From Trichobilharzia regenti (taxonomy: Eukaryota; Platyhelminthes; Trematoda; Strigeidida; Schistosomatidae): 64,000 nt of DNA. Under the pieces are notes generated by a model. That model had not been told where the DNA came from, searched no databases, and worked only from the letters and a program-made list of their open reading frames with translations. Both the position numbers and the translations under genes were made by a program. Location: positions 1 through 64,000 of the forward strand of contig CALYDD020000316.1 of NCBI GenBank assembly GCA_944472135.2. Direction: 5' to 3'. This document shows, piece by piece, positions 1 to 10,680 of the stretch (positions are counted from its first letter, which is position 1; the number at the start of each line of letters is the position of its first letter).

Positions 1-173
1 GGGCAGGTGTTGAATCATTCCCATTACACGTATTCTCTTCAGTTGATTTGATAAACAAAGCTTCTGTTACCAACCTATCCCTCCCTTCACCCTGTTGCAT
101 TAGATTTAAAAATGTCATATTATCCCTTCCTATCGTATTGGTTGGTTGTGTCCCAATCTTAGCCTGAGAAAGA
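1..173 (-). pseudogene. Penelope-like element, C-terminal endonuclease tail (family 2, fragment)
   Basis: Reading the minus strand gives the same C-terminal segment as the plus-strand copy at 3010-3272, with a conserved EALFIKST block that in PLEs lies at the end of the GIY-YIG endonuclease domain. The fragment is cut by the window edge and joins a CR1-like LINE relic at its inner end, so it cannot be functional. Assignment rests on its parallel with the tail of PLE copy 1. Confidence 0.65.
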
Positions 174-845
174 TTAAGGGAGAACAGTAAAGAAGTATAG
201 GTAGAATACAAAAATTAACAAACTGTAACAGCACAGACAGAATGATACCGGACCGCCTTAACTTTCTTACATAGAACGTCAGAAGAGGAATCTTTCTAGA
301 GACTGACATGATGAGGGAAGATCACGAAAAATCAGTGGAAATACATAGTCCAAGGTATTTAACACTCGATCTGGTTTCAACTCCTGCGTCATCTATGATA
401 ATGGAACCATGCAAACTAACCAGTTCATGTAAGTCGCGCTTGCATCTGAAAGTGAAATCAACCTGACTGATATTCGGAGGGATTAAGCTTAAGACTACTG
501 ACTAATTTCTGGAACAGTCTGTCTGGGAAGTAACAGGCATAGAAACAGTCAAACCATAAGTATACTTAACAAAATTATCTTCGTCAGAATGTGGCAATTA
601 AGTCATGTAAGAAGTAAAACAGAAAAGGAGAAACAACAGCAACTTCAGCAAGGAACACCAGGTAGAGAAAGCGAAGGAGAGCAGGACTTCCCATTGAAAA
701 CAGTGTAGTGCTTCCTTGGGAGAAAACAAGAATGCAACCGCCTGGTAATTCAGCACTGTGCTTGCGATACAGTAAACTTTTTTAACAAAAGAGATGCCTA
801 GGTATACAGAGTCCAAGGTAGATGTGTAATCTAGGAAAGCATACC
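174..845 (-). pseudogene. CR1-like LINE reverse transcriptase remnant (left arm)
   Basis: Minus-strand pieces in shifting frames resemble the middle and thumb of a CR1-clade reverse transcriptase: a segment ending PFLFYFLHDLIATF, a KYLGLCIS block and an LPILLYCSP block, in the order expected for CR1/SR1-type LINEs. Several stops and frameshifts interrupt it, and the catalytic FADD-type region is degraded. It is the mirror of 2335-3005. The 5 prime half and the endonuclease are absent. Confidence 0.65.
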
Positions 846-1062
846 GAACATATCTGGCACCTCTGTTTAAACTAGAGACAATATTATGATATTAGACGAG
901 AGTACCACCGAACCACCGACTCACAGTGATAAACAATTGTGTTCATGAAACTTTGAATATAACAAACTACATCCAATTTCTTCTAGTCATTCATTCATTA
1001 CTCATATGGTCATTCGATGTATGAGCAACTGAAGAATAGAGTTTACCAAGTTAATAACAACA

Positions 1063-2117
1063 TATGAAACCAGGTCAAATCTAAGATACATTAGAAATTT
1101 ATTCAAGACAATAGGAAGACTTTCTGGTTCCAGCAGAGCCCCTCAGTGATTTTACTCTCAGCTTATAGTATGGTAAGTTAGCTTAGCTTGTTCCTTTAAC
1201 CAGAATATAACTGTGAAAATCAATCGTAGGTTGTATCAAGATATCGAAATGTGGATACCACTGAATTTCTAATGTGCGTCCATTTTTCTGATAGCTCCAA
1301 GTAGTATGTTCAAACCGAGGTAAAACGACTTTGAATGTATTTGAATAACTGTATTGGATGTTTCAGACAGAAAAATTAAGATTTCTCAACCTAAAAGTCA
1401 ATCTGAAAGAAGAATATTCTTTTCAATAATTTCCCCTATTCAGGTTATTTACTACAATTATAAAATATAATATTTGTTGTCATTACAATAAAGGCAAGTT
1501 ATGCGGCGAACATATTTTTAACGTGGAATAACAGATTAGTTATGGGGTTTCAAAATAAATAGTCATATTTGTGTGACAAACGCCGTGTTAGGTTGAAATC
1601 GATTACAAAATATTTCGGTAAAATGGGAGACAATGGTGGTGATTAGTCATAATAGATTTGTAGAGTGGGGGGTAGGAAAATTGACAGGTCAGTCAGTTGA
1701 AGGTTATAAAAGGTGTCAGGTGATGGAGTGGCTAATACAAAGTGGTATGTATTAAACAGGAGATGGTAGGATTGCAATGAGAGGTTGTTCCTAATGAAAT
1801 AACGAATGTGTGAAATGAAACACGTGGAGGCATGCACATATTGAGAAAATAGATAATATCTCTACTAATAAGTCTGGATAGTATAAATGGAGAATTCGAT
1901 AGTATTGAGGAAATGTTTGCATGAAGGACATAAATTATGACGAATAATAATAATTTCAATAATAATCAAAGAAAGAAAAAACCAAGAGGGTTAAGGGAAG
2001 AAACACTCTTGGTAAGAGGAAGAATCATCAATCTAAATTCGGCCACGGTAGGGACAGAACCTGAATGTGTTACTTTTGAATACAAAGCACTGCAACAGAT
2101 TCAACTGTGTGTAGCAG
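1063..2117. other. Spacer of palindrome IR1, no gene recognised
   Basis: AT-rich sequence. Bases 1063-1705 recur in the same orientation at about 30046-30705, while 1706-2117 has no second copy noticed in the window. A short frame at 1937-2149 (70 codons) opens with an Asn-rich stretch encoded by AAT repeats and resembles no family I know. I see no motif that supports a gene. Confidence 0.6.
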
Positions 2118-2334
2118 ACGTTATTAACTTTGTAAACTCTATTCTTTAGTTGCTCATACATCGAATGACCATATGAGTAATGAATGAATGACTAGAAGAA
2201 ATTGGATGTAGTTTGTTATATTCAAAGTTTCATGAACACAATTGTTTATCACTGTGAGTCGGTGGTTCGGTGGTACTCTCGTCTAATATCATAATATTGT
2301 CTCTAGTTTAAACAGAGGTGCCAGATATGTTCGG

Positions 2335-3005
2335 TATGCTTTCCTAGATTACACATCTACCTTGGACTCTGTATACCTAGGCATCTCTTTTGTTAAAAAA
2401 GTTTACTGTATCGCAAGCACAGTGCTGAATTACCAGGCGGTTGCATTCTTGTTTTTCCCCAAGGAAGCACTACACTGTTTTCAATGGGAAGTCCTGCTCT
2501 CCTTCGCTTTCTCTACCTGGTGTTCCTTGCTGAAGTTGCTGTTGTTTCTCCTTTTCTGTTTTACTTCTTACATGACTTAATTGCCACATTCTGACGAAGA
2601 TAATTTTGTTAAGTATACTTATGGTTTGACTGTTTCTATGCCTGTTACTTCCCAGACAGACTGTTCCAGAAATTAGTCAGTAGTCTTAAGCTTAATCCCT
2701 CCGAATATCAGTCAGGTTGATTTCACTTTCAGATGCAAGCGCGACTTACATGAACTGGTTAGTTTGCATGGTTCCATTATCATAGATGACGCAGGAGTTG
2801 AAACCAGATCGAGTGTTAAATACCTTGGACTATGTATTTCCACTGATTTTTCGTGATCTTCCCTCATCATGTCAGTCTCTAGAAAGATTCCTCTTCTGAC
2901 GTTCTATGTAAGAAAGTTAAGGCGGTCCGGTATCATTCTGTCTGTGCTGTTACAGTTTGTTAATTTTTGTATTCTACCTATACTTCTTTACTGTTCTCCC
3001 TTAAT
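2335..3005 (+). pseudogene. CR1-like LINE reverse transcriptase remnant (right arm)
   Basis: Plus-strand mirror of the left-arm relic. Frame pieces include the start of the palm motif (DSVYLG), a frame-shifted PFLFYF segment, YLGLCIS and LPILLYCSP, which follow the CR1/SR1 order. Internal stops separate the blocks, so no protein is expected. At about 3005 the LINE stops inside its C-terminal part and a PLE tail begins, an abrupt chimeric junction kept in all three copies (here, at the window start, and near 29150). Confidence 0.65.
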
Positions 3006-3009
3006 CTTT

Positions 3010-3272
3010 CTCAGGCTAAGATTGGGACACAACCAACCAATACGATAGGAAGGGATAATATGACATTTTTAAATCTAATGCAACAGGGTGAAGGGAGGGA
3101 TAGGTTGGTAACAGAAGCTTTGTTTATCAAATCAACTGAAGAGAATACGTGTAATGGGAATGATTCAACACCTGCCCACCCAGATATCTGGAAAATTCTA
3201 CTACCCCTACGGCGGCGAATAGGAGAGAAAAACTATAAAATACAACTTTCGAAGTTGTGTGATTATTTTTGA
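3010..3272 (+). pseudogene. Penelope-like element, C-terminal endonuclease tail (family 2)
   Basis: The frame here encodes a segment with REALF/TEALFIKST-type residues followed by HPDIWKILLPLRRR and a stop. PLE copy 1 has the homologous HPDIWKILLLLR end at 7621-7708, so this is the end of a GIY-YIG endonuclease from a diverged PLE family. Only the last 80 or so residues remain; the reverse transcriptase is missing and a CR1-like LINE fragment sits where it should be. The downstream non-coding sequence to about 3419 is also PLE 3 prime sequence. Confidence 0.7.
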
Positions 3273-3314
3273 AGATATGATTATGAACAATAGATTGTGT
3301 TCGAAATGTCATCT
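3273..3314 (+). ncRNA. Degenerate hammerhead-ribozyme-like motif (PLE family 2)
   Basis: The layout is AGAT (stem I), ATGATTAT in the place of CTGATGA, a 5-bp stem GAACA/TGTTC (stem II), GAAA, then TGTC and ATCT closing stem I. Hammerhead ribozymes are known from PLE terminal regions. Here the CTGATGA core is altered, so activity is doubtful. It sits just downstream of the PLE reading frame, the expected place. Confidence 0.35.
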
Positions 3315-3419
3315 ATAAATAATACTGCTGTTTCACTGTGTGAAACCAACTAATTTCGAATTACTTACTAAAACAGTGCCCAAGTTTCACATATATATTA
3401 ACATATATGATAGTTATAC

Positions 3420-3757
3420 TGTAACTACAGAAGATAAGAGCCAGGCAACAGGTCGTTTATTCAGAAAATCAACAGATATTTATAGATTTTTATGTAAATT
3501 ATTGTCAGTGGAGAAGCAACATCTTCTGATTGGTCGCTTTCTTGATGAAGGTTATTCTGTACTGTTTGTGACCGTTTCTCAGGAAGTTCGGCCATATGTC
3601 TACGAGCCCTATTTGCACACGTTAAGTGTGCTGTGGTTGGCTGATAAGTTCCTCCAGGTTAAGCTTTGTTATTTTTTTTCTCATTGCCTGGATTCGGGAC
3701 ATAACATTGACGTAAACTGCTGTCTACAATTTTGTCTTGTATCCAGCTCTCATCACA
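3420..3757 (-). mobile_element. Solo LTR, Gypsy type, related to Gypsy-A
   Basis: On the minus strand this 338-base segment starts TGTGATGAGAGC and ends TAGTTACA, and it parallels the Gypsy-A LTR (TGTGGTGAGAGC to TTGTTACA) with the same CCAAT motif and AATAA region order, but is clearly diverged. The flanks are atac and acac, a 4-base target duplication with one change. No internal element sequence is attached, so it fits recombination between two LTRs. It lies in PLE family 2 3 prime sequence. The inverted copy is at 28391-28728. Confidence 0.65.
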
Positions 3758-3824
3758 ACACCACTGCTCAAAAACACCATTTAATTGATTTATTTAGCCA
3801 GTTTTTCATTTTGATCTACTGATT

Positions 3825-5275
3825 ATGGGGAACCAAAATGTTCGCCCATAGTTGACACTTCCGCCCTCAGTAAAGATGCTTTCAACGACAGGCTGGTGAA
3901 AGCCTTAGGGAAGCCAGTCAGCCGATGTGCCTTCTTTCGATGCGAGCAAATAAAAGGATGGGGACATGGAACATTCGTACAATGTACGAAACTGGAAAGG
4001 CTCCCAGGTAGCCGCAGAAATGAGAAGATATAGAATAGAAGTGTTGAGAATCTGAGAGAGCAGATGGAACGGATGTGGAAGGTGACAACTATAAACTGGA
4101 AAGACAGGATTCTATTCAACTCAAAAGGAGGACAAACAAGAGAAGAGTGAGTGGTCACATGATGTCACCAACAGCAGCCAAAGCTCTCATGCAGTGCAAA
4201 CCAATCTGTTCTAGGATAGTGACAGCCAGGTTCAACTCAAAAGGAGGGAAAGTTACAGTCATTCAATGCTATACGCCTACAAACGCCTCAGAACAAGAGA
4301 AGAAGGAGGCGTTCTACAGACAACTTCAAACAGTAATGGACATCGTCATGAATGGCGATATCAAGATCCTGATGGGTGATATGAATCCGAAGCTGGGAGG
4401 AGACAATACAGGAAGAGAATTAACCATGAGTCGTGAGGCTCTCGTTGAAATGAGAGACAATGGTGAACTCTTCTCATACTACAACAATAACAGCAACAAC
4501 AAAAAGAGAAGCAACATCCAGCGACAATCACCATCAACGAGAGGGATTTGAGAGAGGTTACTTCATTCACTTATCTAGGGAGCATTGTCTCAACTACAGG
4601 GAGCCGGAACGGACGAGGATGTCAAATTGAGCGAGAATCGGGAAGGCGAGAAACACATTCATCAACCTGAAACCAATCTGGAAGGAAATCTTCGTCACTC
4701 AACTCAGCATCAACAACAAAATTCGGTCGGATTTCGGTCGTTCAATACAAACGTCAAGTCAGTCAGTTCTTCTATACGGATCAGAAACTCGGCGGCTGGG
4801 TCACAAAGAATATGTCCAACAGCCTGTTGAAGACCAGACCTTTATCAACAACTGTCTTCGCTGCATCCATACTGAAGTTCCGATGGCCGGGCCGGAAACA
4901 ATCACCAACAAGAAAGTATGGCTGGGAACAAAGAAAAAGAGAACCAACCAATCGCCAACAAATATGCAAGCGAAAGTAAAGATGTATCGAACATTGGCTG
5001 AGGAGGCCGCCGCTGGGTGACATCGCGCGCGCGTCAGGCCAATGCTCGAGTGGAACCAGGCCGAAAGGGAGCCGGTCAGTGGGAGGTCAGTGCAAAAATG
5101 ACATGGAGGAGGTCGTGTGAAGAGGGAGGAGTTGAAAGAGTATGTATGGCCTAACATGGATGCAGGTGAAAAGTACATCAGAAGGAAGAGAGAAGCAAGT
5201 GAAGACGTGCAGTTGAAGCCCAATGTTCCACAAGGAACCCATGGGAAGAATAAAATAATAAAAACAAGATTAAAC
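3825..5275 (+). pseudogene. RTE-like LINE relic with internal deletion
   Basis: The 5 prime part encodes, in broken frames, the start of an APE endonuclease (GTWNIRTMYETGKAP) and then a longer piece at 4160-4460 with CYTPTN and ILMGDMN, matching the intact RTE at 32171-35680. At about 4460-4495 the sequence jumps through a CAACAA-rich stretch to the C-terminal reverse transcriptase region (VTSFTYLGSIVSTTG), so the whole RT core is missing. The end, near AATGTTCCACAAGGAACC followed by an AATAAAATAATA tail, matches the RTE 3 prime end. Many frameshifts exclude function. It directly precedes PLE copy 1. Confidence 0.8.
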
Positions 5276-7708
5276 GAGAGTAGATTAGAGTGGAGTGGAG
5301 TGGGAATGAGATTCATTTCTTTCTGGTTAGAAATACACTTCGGAACTCCCAAGCTATACACACGTTTCCCAAATATAATCTGCAGATTATTTCCAATATC
5401 GAAACGAATTGAATTTGTGTCATTTCACTATCCACTACTCATTCATTGATGCATTCATTAGTATTCGTTTCTCACTTAGACTGTATCTTCAACCGACTTC
5501 ATTAATCAACCATACAATGACATACTTGAGTGGTAGACAATCGGAGGCTATCGGTTGTAATAGTCGGATCACAAATTTCAACAAATTATTAGGGGAGAAA
5601 TCTTCATCTCAGAATGATGAATTCAACAATCCAAAGTCAACGGCGATAGATAAATCAAACTGGGTTATCAATCTATCATCACATATATTAAGTCCTACGG
5701 AAATAAGTGTATTAGAGAGAGGAACTAAATTTCAGTGTATCAGTAGACAAGTTGAAACCTCCGGATGTCATCCCTAAAATAGAAATAGCACTAAGTGGGA
5801 TAGACAAAACAACGGCTGACGAAGTACGGGAACAATGTGCACTTACATTAAAACGACAAAAATGTGGAAAGCCTAACCTAACAAAACAAGAGACAGAAGC
5901 CCTAAAACACCTCAAGAACAACAAGGATATAGTAATCACAAAGTCAGACAGAGCAAATGCAACAGTGGTATCAGACAAATCAAACTATTGGGACAAGGTA
6001 AACACTCACATACAAACAGGACCATATGAGGAAATTAACAAATCAATAAACACAGTTATGAATAAAGTTAGGAAATCCACAGCGGATGTTGTACGCCGAA
6101 TGAAGCCGTTTCTATGGGAGTCTAAGTGGTTGAATTTAATGCTCAAATCTAATAATCCTAGTAGGAGGTATAGTGTTGTTAAAGTTCATAAGTCGGGATA
6201 CCCTATTAGGCCTATAGTTGATTTTAGAAATTCACCTACTTATGAATTATCTAAATATTTAGCCATGGTATTAAATCCCATAAAAATCCACTCGAAATCT
6301 AGACTAACTAATTCTTATGAAGTCAAACACCGATTAGATAATTTAAAATTAGATAATGAAGAGAGAATGGTTAGTTTTTGACATTGTCAGTTTAAATATA
6401 CACGTATACCAATAAATATGGCTATAGAGGCAGTCAGAAACGAACTCATTTCTGACTAAGAACTCGAACTTGAACGGACAAAAGTGCCACTTGAGGACAT
6501 AATGCTGGGAGTGCAGCTATGCCTGACTTCCACAGTATTTAAATTCCAAGGGAAATTACACAAAGAAACTGATGGAGTTGCTCTGGGATCACCAATATCC
6601 TCGGTTGTAGCAGATATATTCATGGATAGGTGGGAAAGCATAGCGATTGAAACGTTCACCCCTACCCCAAAAGTATGGTCGAGGTATGTAGATGACACAT
6701 TCACTGTACTCAGAACACAAGGTGTTGATAGACTTTTCGAACACATCAACTCGAAGGTAGAGGCAATTCAATTCACTATTGAATTGGGAAGTCAGGAAGG
6801 GGAGCTTCCAATGTTAGATTGCAACGTAAAAAGGAAAGAAGATGGGAAGTCAAAAACTAGTGTTTACAGGAAACCCACACATCGAAACAGATATTTGGAC
6901 TTCCGATCATCCCATCCTATGTCAGTAAAAACAGGATTAGTGAAATGTTTAAGTGACAGAGTACAAAAACTAAGTAGCACCAAGGGAAATCTAAGACAGC
7001 AAGTGATACACATAAAAGAAGCCTTGGAACTTAATAATTACCCGGATAAATTAGTCAGGAAATATTTAAGGAAATGTCAAAATAAAATAAATAATGATAG
7101 TAGCGATAGTGATGATGAAAATAATATTAATAATAATAATAATATTAATGACGACACCGACAATAAGGAATTTAAATCATCAGTAGTAATTGCATACAAG
7201 GAAGGGACCTCGGAAACCTTACGCGGAATTCTTAACAATGCTGGCAGGAATAAAAGTGGCTGGCATTCAAACCACCCACAATCTCAATTAGAAACAAGCT
7301 TTGTCGGTTAAAGGATCAATCCTGTGGAGCCTTTAAAACAAAGCAATTTAGTTTATCTAATACCCCCTGCTTGCAATGATTGTCAGGTCAAATGCATAGG
7401 TCAAACTAGTAGAACCAGGGCAGTCAGACTAGCCGAACATAAAATACCTAGCAAAATCAAAATTGGTTGACCCAAATAAGATAAGAAATGTAAAGAATAG
7501 TTCAGCTATAGCACTGACCACATGCAATTACACACAACCAAAAAATAGAATGGGACAGGATGACAGGTTTAAAATCTAATGTCACAGGGTGGAGGAAGAG
7601 ATTGATAAGAGAAGCTTTGTTTATCGAATCAACTGCAAATACATGTAATAGGAATGATTCAATACCTGTCCACCCAGATATCTGGAAAATTCTTCTACTC
7701 CTACGATA
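5276..7708 (+). pseudogene. Penelope-like element copy 1: RT plus GIY-YIG endonuclease, broken
   Basis: PLEs encode one protein with a telomerase-like reverse transcriptase and a GIY-YIG endonuclease, used for target-primed integration. Here the N-terminal region (5409-5777), the first RT blocks with IRPIVDFRNSPTYELSKYLA (5752-6381), the catalytic RT part with DGVALGSPISSVVADIFMD and RYVDDTF (6484-7311), and the endonuclease with LVYLIP, CIGQTSR and AEHK (7345-7452) and its HPDIWKIL end lie in order but in different frames. At least four breaks occur: near 5722, near 6377, a TAA near 6458, and several indels between about 7230 and 7600. The YVDD catalytic residues are kept. Bases 5276-5408 are an untranslated leader shared by the copies. 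It is the most complete plus-strand copy. Confidence 0.85.
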
Positions 7709-7767
7709 AATAGGAGAAAACAAAGAAAACTATCCAACTGAAGTTTCGAAGTCGTGTGATCACAATT

Positions 7768-7807
7768 GATATGATTATGAATAATAAATTCTGTTCGAAA
7801 CGTCATC
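7768..7807 (+). ncRNA. Degenerate hammerhead-like motif (PLE copy 1)
   Basis: GAT (stem I), ATGATTAT, GAATA/TGTTC as a 5-bp stem II with one G-U pair, GAAA, CGTC and ATC. Compared with the family 2 motif at 3273-3314, a C-G pair in stem II became U-G while pairing is kept, which suggests RNA-level constraint in the past. The core departs from CTGATGA, so cleavage activity is uncertain. Confidence 0.35.
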
Positions 7808-8138
7808 CAGTAAATAATACTGTTTCTTCGCTGTGTGATACAACTAATAAACAAACCAATATGGAATTACTTACTACCACAGTGCCCAAGTATTACACAT
7901 ATATTAAGGAGAAAGTGATAAACAGTGAGACATCAAGACTGCTAGACAGGGAGTTTATTGAGAGGGAGAGAGAGGTAGAGACGATTGAAGAAAGTACACT
8001 CACTGAAACCCGAATTCATGTCATCTGAATACATTTCATCGCATATCCATGATTGACAGGTCAAACATCTTCATTGAATCAAACACGATATACTGACTAT
8101 GTTTGAATTCCTTGAAAATTCATGGATTGATATCGGTT
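7808..8138. other. PLE 3 prime end and flank
   Basis: PLE 3 prime sequence appears to end near 7907, where similarity to the family 2 tail stops. An open stretch continues to 8028 with Glu/Arg-rich codons from a GAGAGA tract, but nothing identifies it. Bases 8129-8138 (gatatcggtt) match one target duplication of the SINE family at 42.5 and 61.8 kb. Confidence 0.5.
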
Positions 8139-8365
8139 TTATTTTCTTCACCTTCCCAGTGGAACATGGGGCCTCAAGCTGGTGGCTTGAAGTCTCTTTA
8201 GCAGTGTTTATTTTACAGGATGGGATTGCTAGCCTCATGCCCAACCTTTCCTCTTTACCAGCATTATTTCTGGCTTAGTAAGGTGAAGAAGTGAGTTGGC
8301 CGGGAATCGAACCCCGAACCATATGCATGGTTGGCGAGCGTCCTAACCGCTGTGCCACCGACACT
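8139..8365 (-). mobile_element. tRNA-derived SINE, copy 1
   Basis: On the minus strand the head carries an A-box-like TGGCACAGCGGTTAGG and a B-box GGTTCGATTCCC inside a T-arm-like hairpin, the pol III promoter of a tRNA-derived SINE. The body and the end (gaggccccatgttccactgg) resemble the 5 prime region and the 3 prime end of the RTE LINE in this window. The 3 prime flank has gatatcggtt but the 5 prime flank does not repeat it, unlike copies 3 and 4. Confidence 0.8.
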
Positions 8366-8384
8366 CTACATTTACCCACGTTTT

Positions 8385-8985
8385 ACCATCGAGCGGCGCG
8401 GATGTGTTTGTCAAAGCATGCAGAGATCGGAACAAGATAGCATGCCGACACTACGAAATCAGTATTAAGACCAGCAGCACTCAGCACAAGGAACAGCATC
8501 AAAATTTTCAACATCAATGTCAAATCACTGCTTCTATATGGTTCAGACACATGGTACGCGCGTCACCAAAAGGATTTCCAACAGGCTACTGCAGACATTT
8601 ACCAATACCTGCCTTCGTTACCTCAACAGTGAAGCTGAGAAAGGTGATCAAACGAAAAGCATAAGGAGCTCTAGTAGTGCAACGAACCAGTCAAGAATAT
8701 ATTACTCGAAAAAATAGACTGAAATAAACAGAAATGGAGTGGACATATGCTGGATGTTTAAGTGACATCATACACCAGGTTGTTGAGTGAAACCTGAATG
8801 GACACCACAGAAGGACTTGGAGAGGATTATGCGCGGATGAAATGAAAGCTTCTATGCAGCTGTGAAGCCAACAAAAAGTGATGACAACGAAGCTAGTGGA
8901 ATGGTGCTGGTATGCATGAGGTTAGAACCAAATGGCTTCAATTGTAACGCAAAAAGCTCTTACTCTAACCAAAAAATTACCATCT
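8385..8985 (+). pseudogene. RTE-like LINE 3 prime relic
   Basis: Translated pieces such as NSIKIFNINVKSLLLYGSDT, then blocks aligned with GHTLRK, WNPKGRR and the EEMKA end of the intact RTE, run in order with frameshifts. This is the C-terminal quarter of an RTE LINE, more decayed than the others. The tract to 8940 ends near the expected LINE terminus. It abuts the head of SINE copy 1 at about 8370. The inverted copy is at 22515-23110. Confidence 0.7.
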
Positions 8986-9654
8986 AATGCATCATGAAAG
9001 GATGGGCATAAATAATAATAACATTTCCAGACTATTGTCAGACTATCAAAAATGTATTGTAGTTAATGGGACGAGTGACATGATTTTGAGACGATGTGGT
9101 GTTGAGAATGTTGGATTTGACATTGAAACTGTATTTCGTGATAATTTTGCAAAATGGATATTTGTGGCATGGTAGACGATTTTATTACAGGTCATCAGGT
9201 GTTTGGCCTGATCAATGGTCTCAGTCAGGGATATTCGAAACATCTTTGTAAGCCGTCATGCAACATTGTTCGCATGGCGGTTAGATACTCAATAAAGTAG
9301 TAGTAGTTGTTGTGTTGTTGTTGTTTTCGGGTGACTATTGTTCTCCAGTCCACATTCTGTCTGTCAACGCTCACACACATACCCACACACAACACAACTA
9401 AACAATTTACCATTTACACGGACACATATCTATTCAGCTTTGTCTGGTCCCCTTCTTCGATATTCAAGTGTGTGTCCGTGTGCATGTGTCAGTCTACCTG
9501 AGAGAGAATCACACATCAACTGACCACGTGGAGTGCCCACATTCGCTCTGTAAACCCCACACAACACACACCTCATATACATATACATGAATCAGCGAGG
9601 CTATGAATTACACGTCGTGTGGAATCCCAGTGAGATTTCACATTTTGCTCGTTG

Positions 9655-9830
9655 GTCTCAGAGTGACATGGAGGAGACTATGTCGAAAATAAATAAATGA
9701 CAGCTTGTGGACAATCATGAAGCAAGTGGAAAACAATGACAGAGGACAGAGTAAAATGGAGATGTGCTGGCTGGTGAAGCCGTAAGCTCTCCTCGGAATT
9801 CAAGAGATGAGTAGAAATAAGAATAGTCGT
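9655..9830 (+). pseudogene. RTE-like 3 prime end fragment in IR3 left arm
   Basis: A short frame with TACGQS and RVKWRCAG parallels the KACGQTWSR and SQWRCAAEAL end of the intact RTE LINE. It is a 3 prime terminal scrap, with stops, oriented toward the palindrome centre. The mirror is at 12595-12753. Confidence 0.6.
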
Positions 9831-10524
9831 AGACTAACCTAGAGAGTCTAGTCTTCAAAAAGAATTCGGAAGCCAATTGAAAGGAGGGAAACGTCTACGT
9901 GGAAATAAAACCTGTCTGTAAAGACGAATGAGGTAGACGATGAGGGAGGGTAGGAAAGCGAAATCCTTATTCCACTCGGAACTAAAGCTCTAGGCTACAA
10001 TTAAATCCAAAGTTTACGACTTCCCACCACCATCTGCTTTCTCAGAGTTGTTTGGTTTGACTCTGGAGCATTTATCATTACTTTTCCAGACACCATTTTC
10101 ACTGCTTACTTCAAGGTGAAGACAAGTCGAAGAATAGTGTCCTCACCTTCATTTCACAAACTTCCACCAGATAACCACCTCCAGAATTCAATCCACAAGA
10201 TAATACATCAAGAGTTAATTCAGTTAGAGAACTACTGAACTTCACTATTCCCAGTGATCATTTCGCTTCGTTGATCCAGCCTTGAAATCAATCAAATCAC
10301 TGAATTCCTATAAGACTGTTTCCCTTTTTTAATTTCATGATGTCAATACTAGTCCTTTTTCGCCATAACATAATGAAAACTTTTCATTTCACTTTGGTAA
10401 GTGTTAACTTCTGTTAACTTCTTAAAATACCTGTCAATTACGTCAGAATAATCATAATTCTCTCGGTGTCGAATTCACAGACTATATGTCTGACACTTTC
10501 ACACATTCTCAGTCAACCACTCAA
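9831..10524. other. Rest of IR3 left arm, no gene recognised
   Basis: Moderately AT-rich sequence without a convincing open frame or tandem repeat. It is part of the palindrome arm and recurs at 11904-12594, 55061-55750 and 57917-58610. I see no family signature. Confidence 0.5.
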
Positions 10525-10680
10525 TGATTACCGCAAGGCGAGTCACCGCCTTTATCGTGAACCAGTGTTAGCTGACAAGAAATAGATTGGAGAAGTGGTA
10601 GATGTCATCGAATCAAACATGAAATCAATCCGTGAGGTATCCGTGGAGGTATACACTGGTTAGTTGGAGACTTCGTGATT
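10525..10680 (+). pseudogene. Non-LTR retrotransposon C-terminal fragment
   Basis: The frame gives RKASHRLYREPVLADKK. In the longer copy at 56506 the same frame begins LRWLGHVLRKARHR, a block typical of the C-terminus of RTE-related LINEs. Only some 30 codons survive. The remainder of the spacer to 11150 contains a 90-codon frame at 10675-10947 that I do not recognise. Confidence 0.55.

Larger units (their letters stand above)
1..3178. repeat. Palindrome IR1 (arms 1-1062 and 2118-3178)
   Basis: Bases 1-1062 read as the reverse complement of 2118-3178, with only scattered substitutions; the first bases of the window match the complement of the bases near 3178. The 1055-base spacer is not palindromic. 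Both arms carry the same CR1-like LINE remnant joined to a PLE tail. The left arm is cut by the window edge, so the real arm may be longer: the copy at 28970-30045 continues outward into the solo LTR and RTE relic. Confidence 0.9.

Noticed and set aside
598..816. 72-codon frame encoding a hydrophobic segment, also at 2362-2580
   Set aside because: It is an out-of-frame reading of the CR1-like RT relic; the hydrophobic look comes from T-rich sequence.
1937..2149. 70-codon frame with Asn-rich start as a host gene
   Set aside because: Low-complexity start from AAT repeats, no domain, inside a palindrome spacer.
5712..5978. 88-codon frame antisense to the PLE, repeated in all copies
   Set aside because: Shadow of the PLE coding strand; no family features.
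8320..8362. True tRNA gene at SINE heads
   Set aside because: A- and B-boxes are present but no full cloverleaf with a clear anticodon arm and acceptor stem; the tail and target duplications show SINEs.
9046..9243. 65-codon frame (ISLTETIDQAKHL) repeated at least six times in the window
   Set aside because: Recurs only because the palindrome arm recurs. No start context, motif or similarity recognised; kept as part of the repeat.
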